This document shows, one piece after another, positions 1 through 6,208 of a DNA stretch of 6,208 nt (positions are counted from its first letter, which is position 1; each line of letters opens with the position of its first letter). The position numbers and the translations under genes were made by a program. A model generated the notes under the pieces. The model saw nothing but the letters and a program-made list of their open reading frames with translations. It did not search any database and was not told the DNA's origin. The DNA comes from Lachnospiraceae bacterium (GTDB lineage: Bacteria; Bacillota_A; Clostridia; Lachnospirales; Lachnospiraceae): contig JAFUEG010000058.1 in NCBI GenBank assembly GCA_017464045.1, forward strand, positions 1 to 6,208, given 5' to 3'.

Positions 1-259
1 CATCGCCCGCTACGTAAGGCTCGATACCCATGTCTATGATACGGGTAACCGTAGATGCAGCAGAGTTAGTATGGAGTGTGGATACAACCAAGTGTCCTGT
101 GATAGCAGCCTGAACGGCAATCTGTGCAGTCTCGCCATCACGAATCTCTCCTATCATTATGATATCAGGGTCCTGACGGAGTATAGAACGAAGCGCTGCT
201 GCAAATGTAAGCTCTGCCTTTACGTTAACCTGAACCTGATTAATACCGTCGATAATAGC
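1..259 (-). pseudogene. pilB: Continuation of the pilB ATPase frame beyond the TAG, running off the window edge
   Basis: Reading the same minus-strand frame on from the TAG gives 86 uninterrupted codons (259 down to 2) that are unmistakably PilB/GspE. The peptide starts [19 protein letters not shown]. It contains the Walker B region [15 protein letters not shown], with the catalytic-type Glu at about codon 398 counting from the ATG, and the His box [11 protein letters not shown] at about 416-425. Nothing in this stretch looks decayed: no second stop, no frame change and no missing motif. No ribosome binding site or suitable start codon is visible just after the TAG, so independent translation of this part is unlikely. 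It is therefore either the dead 3' part of a freshly broken gene, the victim of a single-base sequence error, or made only by stop-codon readthrough. The gene's 3' end, including any zinc-binding cysteine motif, lies outside the window. Confidence 0.85.
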
Positions 260-262
260 CTA
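260..262 (-). other. In-frame amber (TAG) codon inside pilB
   Basis: The codons read ACA GTA GAG GAT CCT GTC TAG GCT ATT ATC GAC, that is TVEDPV-stop-AIID. PilB/GspE proteins normally have VEDPVE here, so a GAG-to-TAG (G to T) transversion accounts for the interruption. The following base is G and no hairpin or classic readthrough context (such as TAG-CAATTA) is seen. Confidence 0.9.
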
Positions 263-1339
263 GACAGGATCCTCTACTGTTATTATATTAACATCTTCAG
301 TATTAAGCTCACTTAAAGATGTATAAAGTGTTGTTGATTTACCGGAACCTGTAGGTCCTGTAACCAGAATAATACCATGAGGATTACTCAGTATACCATC
401 AAAGACCTTAAGCTCCTGAGGTCCAAATCCAAGTGCGCTCTTAGGTTTTGTAAGACCGTCCTTGGAAGTAAGTCTCATAACCGTCTTTTCGCCGTATACG
501 GTAGGAAGTATGGAAACACGGACATCAAACTCTCTCCTGTCTACCATAATGGTTATACGACCGTCCTGAGGCTTTCTCTTTTCAGCAATATCCATGCCAC
601 CGATAATTTTAATACGTGCACTGATTGCGGAAAGAAGTGTATAATCGTATGACATAACCTGTTTTAATGCACCATCTATACGATACCTTACACGAACACT
701 GGACTCAAGCGGTTCAATATGTATATCAGATGCCCTCTGCCTTACCCCTCCTTCAATAATCTGTTTTACCAAAAGAACGATAGGGGAATTCTCAATATCT
801 TCATTTAAGGCTTCTTCTTCAGCTTCGGAGAGCATATCCGATTCACGTTCCTTACGATACTGCTCCGCTGCTTCCATAGCCTGGGCATTACCAAAATACT
901 TACCTATGGTTTCATTCATGTCGTCTTCCATGGCAAGCATAGGTTCTACCTGGGTATTAGTCGCTATACCAATATCGTCTATAGCATTAAGATCCATCGG
1001 ATCAACCATGGCAACCTTTAAAATATTAGGATTATTTTCATCATACCCAATTGGAATAGCCTTATATGTGTTAACAAGATTTTCAGGAACAAGTTTGAGT
1101 ATATCATCACTCAGCTTACACGCCTTAAGTTCAATGAAGTCTATACCCATCTGGGTTGTAAGCACTGTGATAAGAAGCTCCTGGCTTATGAAACCTTGAT
1201 TTACAAGAACAGTACCAAGCTTACCCCCATTTTCTTTTTGATAGGCAATTGCCTCTTCCAACTCTTCAGCGGTTATCGCACCGGCCTCTACAAGCAAATC
1301 ACCTATACGTATCTTTTTTCTTCCACTACTTAAACGCAT
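260..1339 (-). CDS. pilB: PilB/GspE-family type IV pilus (or type II secretion) assembly ATPase, N-terminal part ended by an in-frame TAG
   Basis: This is a cytoplasmic hexameric ATPase of the family that powers pilin polymerisation. Residues about 8-150 look like the MshEN/GspE N-terminal domain (RIGDLLVEAGAIT, LGTVLVNQGFIS, VAMVDPMDLNAID). An acidic linker follows at about 155-185, then the family core (SDIHIEP near 204, RYRIDG near 218, KRKPQDGR near 254). Walker A is TGPTGSGKST, with Lys334, and the Asp box ends ITVEDPV at 359. Codon 360 is TAG (260-262), so the product would lack Walker B and the His box and should be inactive as an ATPase. The ATG at 1337-1339 is chosen because GAGAGGGG lies 7 nt upstream and the frame has a TAA seven codons before it. 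It is separated by 80 bp from the glycosyltransferase gene and has its own predicted promoter. The family call is firm; pilus rather than secretion role is inferred. Confidence 0.9.
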   Translation of the reverse strand: MRLSSGRKKIRIGDLLVEAGAITAEELEEAIAYQKENGGKLGTVLVNQGFISQELLITVLTTQMGIDFIELKACKLSDDILKLVPENLVNTYKAIPIGYDENNPNILKVAMVDPMDLNAIDDIGIATNTQVEPMLAMEDDMNETIGKYFGNAQAMEAAEQYRKERESDMLSEAEEEALNEDIENSPIVLLVKQIIEGGVRQRASDIHIEPLESSVRVRYRIDGALKQVMSYDYTLLSAISARIKIIGGMDIAEKRKPQDGRITIMVDRREFDVRVSILPTVYGEKTVMRLTSKDGLTKPKSALGFGPQELKVFDGILSNPHGIILVTGPTGSGKSTTLYTSLSELNTEDVNIITVEDPV

Positions 1340-1346
1340 TACAAGA

Positions 1347-1354
1347 CCCCTCTC
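1347..1354 (-). promoter_or_regulatory. Ribosome binding site of pilB
   Basis: GAGAGGGG sits 7 nt upstream of the ATG at 1337-1339, which fixes the translation start. An ATG overlapping the upstream edge of this site is in another frame. Confidence 0.65.
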
Positions 1355-1379
1355 ATATTAGTATAGTTAGCTAAATGTT

Positions 1380-1408
1380 ATTATATCACACGAAATCTCA
1401 ATTGAAAA
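1380..1408 (-). promoter_or_regulatory. Predicted sigma-70-type promoter with extended -10 for pilB
   Basis: On the minus strand a perfect TATAAT (1380-1385) is preceded by TGA, giving the extended -10 form TGnTATAAT. Seventeen bases further upstream is TTTTCA (1403-1408), matching 4 of 6 positions of TTGACA. Transcription would start near 1373, about 35 nt before the pilB ATG. A short perfect palindrome, TTAGCTAA (1367-1374), overlaps the predicted start point; whether it binds a regulator is unknown. The -35 lies only 11 bp beyond the stop codon of the glycosyltransferase gene, so pilB appears to have its own promoter. This rests on consensus matching only. Confidence 0.55.
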
Positions 1409-1419
1409 GCAAAAAGTGA

Positions 1420-3168
1420 CTATCTTAATTTGTAAACCTCGATTTTTCTGTCATACAGATAGTCTGTTCCGATATATTCGCACTTTTTCATGGCAAAAAC
1501 TCCCCTGTAATAATCGAGATAATCCTCTTTATCGGTAAAATATCCAAGTTCCTTCGCCGAATCGCTGTCAAGTGTTTCATCCTTATATTCATCATTTACA
1601 TCAATAAGGACATAAACCGGATTATCATTTACTTCTCTGTCATTATAACTATTGCTTTTATAATTTTCTCTGTCCGTAAGATAGAAGCTGTTTGTATCAT
1701 ACAACTCATTTACCGCACACGTTACGACCCACAAATCTTTAAGAACAATTACGCAATCCGCATTTTTATCTATTAATTCAAAAGCATTATCGTCATCCTC
1801 ATATTTAAAATAAAACGCTCTATCATTTACAGCCGTCGACAATAACGCAAAAAAAACAGCAGCTGTAAGCAACCATTTGTCCGAATGTCTGCCATTTTTA
1901 TCCAAAGTTTTAAAAAAAACATCAATCGCCCCTATAAGCATCATGGCAAAAATCGGATATATGACAAACAGATACCTTCTGGTGTAAGCCCCCATAACAA
2001 TAACATTGGAATTTACGGAACATACACACAATATAAACAACGTTGTGCAAAGCATTACCAATAAATGATATCCTTTTTTCTTTAGCACAACCGGCAATTC
2101 ATTTTTTATTTTTTTTATTCTGTCTATTAAACTTTTAACCCATTTTTTATTTTTTAAAACAAGACACGCAATCAAAAAAAGTGCTGTTGCTGCTCCTAGT
2201 ATAAAACACACTGCTGACTGCGTTTTTGAAGGAGTAAGTGAAATATATATACCGGTTATATCCCTGCCAAGGTACGCCATATACATTAAGAACTGATAAG
2301 GTCCCGAAAGTCTCATAACCGCTCTCATATCACTGTACTTGAACAAATGGGAAACAGCCGTCGGAAAAATCACGATAGACATTATCACCCCACTCAAGCA
2401 TGCTGCTCCATACAAAAACATGGATTTAAAATCTTTTTTAATCAGATAATAAAAACAATACATAAAAGTGACAGCAAAGGCATATATTAAAAACTGGTGC
2501 AGCGTAAGTGCTCCCGCAATAACAACAAAGAATAACTTCACTATATCTTTTTTACCGGTCTTATTATCATTTCTGTCATGAAAAAATTTCACGGAATAAT
2601 AAAAAAACATAACAGCAAATACAACAGCAAGCGCATACAGCCTGAGAAATATTGTTACATTAATACTTCCAACGCAGAAGCCGTAAAGCACACACCCCGA
2701 TACTCCGCAGAGTTCTCCAAATATCAGTCTTAGAGTCTTATATATAAACACCTGGGTCATAACAAAGGATATTATATTAATTATAAAGCAATACCATTTT
2801 GACCATGTATTTGGTCTTAAGGACGATACAGCATGCAAAATAAAATATTGAAGAGGCGGATTAATATCTTTTTCGGCATTAATGTAAACAGATTTATAAT
2901 CAAAAATTTCATTTTCATCAACCGAAATATATTTTAAAAACACATCCGAATCAACCCATTTATATGTATTTATGGCTTTTCCGTCTCTTGAATATATCGT
3001 CCCACCTTCAGAACTGTTTGAAAAGCCGTAATTCCAAAGTTCATCCGAGTGAAAGCCATGTTTCTTTTCCGCAAATACGTAAGTAATAAGTACAACCTGC
3101 AAAATAACAATAACCACAAGTAATATACTATAATTTATTTTCCTTCCGTTTATTTTAAGCGTTCTCAT
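1420..3168 (-). CDS. Multi-pass membrane glycosyltransferase, GT-C superfamily, GT39/PMT-like
   Basis: This 582-residue integral membrane protein most likely transfers a sugar from a polyprenyl-phosphate carrier to a surface polymer on the outer face of the membrane. A first membrane segment (about 13-33) is followed by the loop motif FHSDELWNYGF, with Asp42-Glu43 in the place of the acidic catalytic residue of GT-C enzymes. The loop ends in DINPPLQYFILH (101-112), which resembles the HPPLYYLLLH motif of GT39 proteins, and FLRLYAL (174-180) is another typical stretch. Roughly ten more hydrophobic segments follow, around 125-147, 155-194, 211-243, 251-270, 316-337, 368-388, 393-416 and 432-448. 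A soluble C-terminal region covers about 450-582. A lysine-rich loop lies near 339-366. The ATG at 3166-3168 has GAGGAGAG 6 nt upstream. The gene starts 23 bp after rfbH and is probably cotranscribed with it. It ends in TAG. Donor and acceptor sugars cannot be told from sequence. Confidence 0.8.
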   Translation of the reverse strand: MRTLKINGRKINYSILLVVIVILQVVLITYVFAEKKHGFHSDELWNYGFSNSSEGGTIYSRDGKAINTYKWVDSDVFLKYISVDENEIFDYKSVYINAEKDINPPLQYFILHAVSSLRPNTWSKWYCFIINIISFVMTQVFIYKTLRLIFGELCGVSGCVLYGFCVGSINVTIFLRLYALAVVFAVMFFYYSVKFFHDRNDNKTGKKDIVKLFFVVIAGALTLHQFLIYAFAVTFMYCFYYLIKKDFKSMFLYGAACLSGVIMSIVIFPTAVSHLFKYSDMRAVMRLSGPYQFLMYMAYLGRDITGIYISLTPSKTQSAVCFILGAATALFLIACLVLKNKKWVKSLIDRIKKIKNELPVVLKKKGYHLLVMLCTTLFILCVCSVNSNVIVMGAYTRRYLFVIYPIFAMMLIGAIDVFFKTLDKNGRHSDKWLLTAAVFFALLSTAVNDRAFYFKYEDDDNAFELIDKNADCVIVLKDLWVVTCAVNELYDTNSFYLTDRENYKSNSYNDREVNDNPVYVLIDVNDEYKDETLDSDSAKELGYFTDKEDYLDYYRGVFAMKKCEYIGTDYLYDRKIEVYKLR

Positions 3169-3174
3169 TGCAGA

Positions 3175-3182
3175 CTCTCCTC
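3175..3182 (-). promoter_or_regulatory. Ribosome binding site of the GT39-like gene
   Basis: GAGGAGAG lies 6 nt upstream of the ATG at 3166-3168 within the 23-bp gap after rfbH. It supports that start over the ATG at 3182-3184, which is out of frame and overlaps the site. Confidence 0.65.
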
Positions 3183-3191
3183 ATATGTACT

Positions 3192-4526
3192 TCAATTTAA
3201 TGCTTCTTTGATTGTCGAAGTCATATAATCAAGCATTTCATCCGTCATGCCCGGATACACACCTATCCAAAAGGTGTCATTCATTATTCTGTCAGTGATT
3301 TCAAGATTTCCGACGACACGATAATCAACATCTTTCACAAGTTCACCAAAACATGGCTGTTTAATTATATTGCCGCCAAAAAGCATACGTGTCTGAATTT
3401 TTCTTTTTTCCAAAAACTGCACAAGAGTATTTTTGTCAATACCTTCTTTGCAGGTTATCAAAAAACCAAACCAGCTTGGTTTTGAATTATCACACGCTTC
3501 CGGAAGTATAAGCTTATCAGATGTTTCAATCAGATTATTTTTAATCCTTTCAAAATTATATCTTCTTCTCTCAATAAAGCCATCCAGTTTTTTTAGCTGT
3601 GCACATCCTACAGCCGCCTGCATATCAGTTGCTTTTAAATTGTATCCGAGATGGGAATAAACATATTTGTGATCATATCCGAAAGGAAGTTCTCCATACT
3701 GACCGTCAAACCTGTGGCCGCACATATTATCTCTTCCGGAAGGACATACGCAATCTCTTCCCCAATCCCTGAGTGACCTGATTATTTTATGAAGAAGCGG
3801 ATTATCCGTATAACAAGCTCCACCCTCTCCCATAGTCATATGATGCGGCGGATAAAAGCTTGATGTCCCGATGTCTCCTATGGTTCCCGTATATTTTTCC
3901 TTACTATCCAAAATGTATTTTGAACCAAGTGCGTCGCAATTATCTTCTATAAGCCACAGTTTATGTCTGTCGCAAAAATTCTTTACTTTTTTTAAATCAA
4001 ACGGATTTCCCAGAGTATGTGCTATCATGACTGCTTTCGTTTTTTCCGAAAGAGCTTCTTCAAGCATTTGGGCATTTATATTATATTGGGGAATGGTCAT
4101 ATCAACAAAGACAGGAACTGCTCCATACTGAAGCATAGCCGAAACAGTAGTCGGAAAACCGGCAGCAACGGTTATTATCTCATCTCCTCTTTTTATCTGC
4201 CTTTCCTTAAGCAGTGGAGATGTTAGAGCCATAAACGCTATAAGGTTTGCAGATGAACCCGAATTAACCAGCGAACAAAATCTTATTCCAAGATATTCAG
4301 CAAACTCTTTTTCAAATTTTTCGGTATACCTTCCTGATGTAAGCCAGAACTCCAGGGAAGAATCAACAAGATTAACCATCTCATCATGGTTATACACTCT
4401 GGCAGCATACGGAATTCTGTCTCCCGGTTCAAAACTCTTTTTATTATTGTGATATCTGTCGCAGTAAGCAGATACCATATCAAGTATTTCTTTCCTCGCT
4501 TCCTGTTCCGTCATATTATCAAACAT
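3192..4526 (-). CDS. rfbH: CDP-4-dehydro-6-deoxyglucose 3-dehydratase (E1), RfbH/DdhC/AscC type
   Basis: A 444-residue member of the DegT/DnrJ/EryC1/StrS fold that acts as a dehydratase rather than an aminotransferase. With PMP and a [2Fe-2S] cluster, E1 enzymes remove the C3 hydroxyl of CDP-4-keto-6-deoxyglucose, the key step towards 3,6-dideoxyhexoses. The motif SFYPPHHMTMGEGG (223-236) has His228 where aminotransferases carry the PLP-binding lysine, the hallmark of E1. Asp195 in EDNCD should contact the pyridine nitrogen. Cluster ligands are visible as Cys197 and the C-x-C-x7-C group Cys259, Cys261 and Cys269. The first spacing is 61 residues, against 57 in the Yersinia enzyme as I recall it, because of a small insertion near 205-211. 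Length fits the family. The ATG at 4524-4526 follows AAAAGGAG at a rather long 12 nt. It lies 81 bp after rfbG and 23 bp before the glycosyltransferase. The E3 reductase partner is not in the window. Confidence 0.93.
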   Translation of the reverse strand: MFDNMTEQEARKEILDMVSAYCDRYHNNKKSFEPGDRIPYAARVYNHDEMVNLVDSSLEFWLTSGRYTEKFEKEFAEYLGIRFCSLVNSGSSANLIAFMALTSPLLKERQIKRGDEIITVAAGFPTTVSAMLQYGAVPVFVDMTIPQYNINAQMLEEALSEKTKAVMIAHTLGNPFDLKKVKNFCDRHKLWLIEDNCDALGSKYILDSKEKYTGTIGDIGTSSFYPPHHMTMGEGGACYTDNPLLHKIIRSLRDWGRDCVCPSGRDNMCGHRFDGQYGELPFGYDHKYVYSHLGYNLKATDMQAAVGCAQLKKLDGFIERRRYNFERIKNNLIETSDKLILPEACDNSKPSWFGFLITCKEGIDKNTLVQFLEKRKIQTRMLFGGNIIKQPCFGELVKDVDYRVVGNLEITDRIMNDTFWIGVYPGMTDEMLDYMTSTIKEALN

Positions 4527-4607
4527 ATCAAATCTGTTCTCCTTTTAGTTATCTTTTCTGTTTCTTTAACTGCAGTATAAAGTCCAAGCCACAAACATAT
4601 ATGCCCA
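4527..4607 (-). other. 81-bp gap between rfbG and rfbH without a recognised promoter or terminator
   Basis: Apart from the rfbH ribosome binding site, this gap holds nothing convincing. TATACT near its middle resembles a -10 box but has no acceptable -35 at 16-18 bp, and no hairpin followed by a T run is seen. Cotranscription of rfbG and rfbH is the simplest reading. Confidence 0.4.
4539..4546 (-). promoter_or_regulatory. Ribosome binding site of rfbH
   Basis: AAAAGGAG is a strong Shine-Dalgarno sequence but is 12 nt from the ATG at 4524-4526, longer than for the other genes here. No in-frame start codon lies closer, and the next internal ATG (codon 5) would be farther away, so the annotated start is kept. 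Confidence 0.55.
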
Positions 4608-5660
4608 CTATTCATTCATAAATTCTTCTATCTGTCTTTTCATACATTCGGTCAGATTTCCATTTTTTTCATACACCTTATACCAGTCCACTGTTTTTTC
4701 AATTGCCTTTTCTACATTCCATACAGGATTCCATCCGAGAACATTTCTCGCTTTTTCACAATCAAGTTTCAAAAAGCGTGCCTCATGAGGTCCTCCGTCA
4801 TACCGGTCTATCCATCCGGCATTTTCACCCCACTTCTCGCAAAAGATATCGGCAAGCCTGCCTGTTGTAATGCAGTCGCTATCTAACGGTCCTATATTAT
4901 AGTAACCGGAATAACTTTTATCTTCATACTGTTTTTTTACAATTAAAAGATATGCAAATAAAGGATCAAGCACATGCTGATACGGACGTATTGAATACGG
5001 GTTTCTTACAATAATATTTTCATTTGAGCAGACCGCCCTGACACAATCAGGTACAATTCTGTCTTTAGCAAAGTCTCCCCCACCTATAACATTTCCCGCT
5101 CTAGCTGTCGAAACAGATAAATTCATCTCATCAAAGAAAGATTTTTTATAACTGTGTGTAACAAGTTCGGAACATGATTTACTGTTTGAGTACGGATCAT
5201 AGCCATCCAATACATCATCTTCCCTGTAGCCTCTGTCCCATTCCATATTCAAATAAACCTTATCAGTGGTAACATTTAAAAAAGATTTTACGTTTTTACT
5301 CTTTCTTACACACTCGCATATATTAACCGTCCCCATCACATTTGTGTCATATGTATAAACAGGATTTTTATATGATTCCCTTACCAGAGGCTGTGCCGCC
5401 AGATGTATAACTATCTCCGGATCAAACTCATCAAAAGACATATTTAAATGTTCCAAATCTCTTATGTCCCCTATAACGGATTTGATTTTATTATCAAGTC
5501 CTGTTAATTCATATAAGTTTTCGTTCTCTTCGGGTTTTAATGCATATCCCATTATATCAGCACCCGAATCAAGAAGTATATGGCAAAGCCATGTTCCTTT
5601 AAAGCCTGTATGACCCGTTATAAATATTTTTTTATTTTTAAAAAAATCAAGCTTTATCAT
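4608..5660 (-). CDS. rfbG: CDP-glucose 4,6-dehydratase
   Basis: A cytoplasmic NAD-dependent enzyme of the extended SDR family that converts CDP-glucose to CDP-4-keto-6-deoxyglucose, the substrate of RfbH encoded next. The N-terminal Rossmann motif is TGHTGFKGTW (15-24), with glycines 16, 19 and 22. HLAAQPLVRESY (86-97) is characteristic of RfbG. TTDKVY (131-136) covers the catalytic Thr-Asp-Lys region, and Tyr157-x-x-x-Lys161 (YSNSK) is the SDR catalytic pair. ARAGNVIGGGD (186-196) and RPYQHVLDPL (225-234) are further family signatures. At 350 residues it is close to the usual length of roughly 355-360. The start ATG overlaps the rfbF stop by 14 bp and has only a weak GGATGG-like site upstream, which points to translational coupling with rfbF. 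It ends in TAG after QIEEFMNE, a natural-looking C-terminus. Function is clear from motifs and gene order. Confidence 0.95.
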   Translation of the reverse strand: MIKLDFFKNKKIFITGHTGFKGTWLCHILLDSGADIMGYALKPEENENLYELTGLDNKIKSVIGDIRDLEHLNMSFDEFDPEIVIHLAAQPLVRESYKNPVYTYDTNVMGTVNICECVRKSKNVKSFLNVTTDKVYLNMEWDRGYREDDVLDGYDPYSNSKSCSELVTHSYKKSFFDEMNLSVSTARAGNVIGGGDFAKDRIVPDCVRAVCSNENIIVRNPYSIRPYQHVLDPLFAYLLIVKKQYEDKSYSGYYNIGPLDSDCITTGRLADIFCEKWGENAGWIDRYDGGPHEARFLKLDCEKARNVLGWNPVWNVEKAIEKTVDWYKVYEKNGNLTECMKRQIEEFMNE

Positions 5661-6208
5661 TTTCCCATACCATCCAAGGTGCTGTCTTAGAAGCTACCAT
5701 AGCCGTAAGTGCATCCCTTTCCCTCATCGTATCCATACACTGCCAAAAACCGTCATATCTGTATGCCACAAGTTCTCCATCTGCAGCAAGTCTTTGCAAA
5801 GGTTCTTTTTCAAAGAATGTCGCATCACCATCTATATAATCAAATACCCTTGGATTCAAAACCATATATCCGGCGTTTATTCTGGATCTGTCACTTTCCG
5901 ATTTTTCCCTGAAGGCTCTTACTTCATCTGTTTCCTTGTCAATTTCAAGCACTCCGAAACGTTGTCCTTCATTTACGGCAGTAAGTGTTGCTATCTTACC
6001 ATGCGCCTTATGAAACTTAACAAGTTCTCTTATATCTATATCGCAAACCCCGTCACCATAGGTCATGAGAAAATCCTCATCCACATAAGGTTTTATCCTT
6101 TTTATTCTTCCGCCGGTCATGGTCTTGTAGCCTGTATCAATTACCGTTACCTTCCATGGTTCCGCAACATTATTATGTACCGTCATTTTATTATTATCCG
6201 AGAAATCA
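5647..6208 (-). CDS. rfbF: Glucose-1-phosphate cytidylyltransferase, C-terminal part (5' end outside window)
   Basis: RfbF joins glucose-1-phosphate and CTP to give CDP-glucose and pyrophosphate, the first step of the pathway continued by RfbG and RfbH. The window holds 186 codons; the frame stays open through the high-coordinate edge, reading DFSDNNKMTVHNN before the conserved AEPWKVTVIDTG. With a family length near 257, about 70 N-terminal residues, including the GGxGTRL-type nucleotide-binding loop, should lie outside, so the ATG at 6184-6186 is internal and not the start. Visible family features are TMTGGRIKR, the metal- and sugar-binding YGDGVCDIDI, EGQRFGVLEID, REKSESDRSRINAGYMVL and DGFWQCMDTMRERDAL. 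The gene ends in TGA and overlaps rfbG by 14 bp. The call is firm because RfbF is well separated from other sugar nucleotidyltransferases by these motifs and by its neighbours. Confidence 0.95.
   Translation of the reverse strand, partial: DFSDNNKMTVHNNVAEPWKVTVIDTGYKTMTGGRIKRIKPYVDEDFLMTYGDGVCDIDIRELVKFHKAHGKIATLTAVNEGQRFGVLEIDKETDEVRAFREKSESDRSRINAGYMVLNPRVFDYIDGDATFFEKEPLQRLAADGELVAYRYDGFWQCMDTMRERDALTAMVASKTAPWMVWENDKA

Noticed and set aside
71..316. Plus-strand open frame of 81 codons opposite pilB
   Set aside because: It lies antisense to conserved PilB sequence, has no ribosome binding site and its translation resembles no protein family.
377..1199. Plus-strand open frames of 91 and 97 codons (377-652 and 906-1199)
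   Set aside because: Both are antisense shadows of the PilB coding frame with no supporting signals.
1367..1374. Palindrome TTAGCTAA as an operator for pilB
   Set aside because: Eight bases of A+T-rich palindrome are expected by chance; its place at the predicted transcription start is suggestive only, so it is mentioned with the promoter but not called.
1403..1419. T-rich stretch after the GT39-like stop codon as a terminator
   Set aside because: On the minus strand there are T runs, but no G+C-rich stem-loop precedes them.
2097..2160. A-rich runs in the GT39-like gene as a frameshift or phase-variation site
   Set aside because: The runs encode a plausible lysine-rich cytoplasmic loop, the frame is intact, and the longest single-base runs are short and broken by other bases.
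3433..4580. Several short open frames on both strands over rfbH (64-86 codons)
   Set aside because: All overlap the well-supported RfbH frame and show neither a start site signal nor a recognisable product.
4573..4607. TATACT in the rfbG-rfbH gap as an internal promoter
   Set aside because: No reasonable -35 box is found at 16-18 bp, so it is most likely chance.
5709..5912. Plus-strand open frame of 67 codons opposite rfbF
   Set aside because: It is antisense to conserved RfbF motifs and has no translation signals.

Overview
The window reads as a low-to-medium GC chromosome segment of an anaerobic Gram-positive bacterium. A Lachnospiraceae-like clostridium is the best guess, based on strong AGGAGG-type ribosome binding sites, A+T-rich codon use, a HSDE-type GT-C membrane glycosyltransferase and a PilB with a clostridial-looking sequence. 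This assignment is inferred from sequence character, not proven. Every supportable gene lies on the minus strand, so transcription runs from high to low coordinates.

From the high-coordinate edge the order is rfbF (5' end outside the window), rfbG, rfbH, a large membrane glycosyltransferase, and then, behind its own promoter, a type IV pilus/type II secretion assembly ATPase of the PilB/GspE family that runs off the low-coordinate edge. RfbF makes CDP-glucose from glucose-1-phosphate and CTP. RfbG dehydrates it to CDP-4-keto-6-deoxyglucose. RfbH, an iron-sulfur and PMP-dependent dehydratase, removes the C3 hydroxyl. Together they give the common precursor of CDP-3,6-dideoxyhexoses or related branched deoxysugars. 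The partner reductase (E3) and the sugar-specific finishing enzyme are not in the window. The multi-pass glycosyltransferase follows rfbH after 23 bp and probably transfers a lipid-linked sugar on the outer face of the membrane, so the cluster most likely decorates a surface polysaccharide.

The pilB-like gene is the most notable part. It has a good RBS and a plausible extended -10 promoter, but an in-frame TAG codon lies directly after the VEDPV motif, where the family normally has glutamate. The reading frame beyond the TAG stays open and fully PilB-like to the window edge, with Walker B and His boxes. One G-to-T change from GAG explains it. A recent nonsense mutation or a sequence error is most likely; stop-codon readthrough is less likely, because TAG is the terminator of two neighbouring genes.

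I saw no tRNA, rRNA, CRISPR array, insertion sequence or convincing terminator. I found no clear undescribed system here: the polysaccharide cassette is recognisable, and the unusual elements are the pilB amber codon and the incomplete dideoxysugar pathway.
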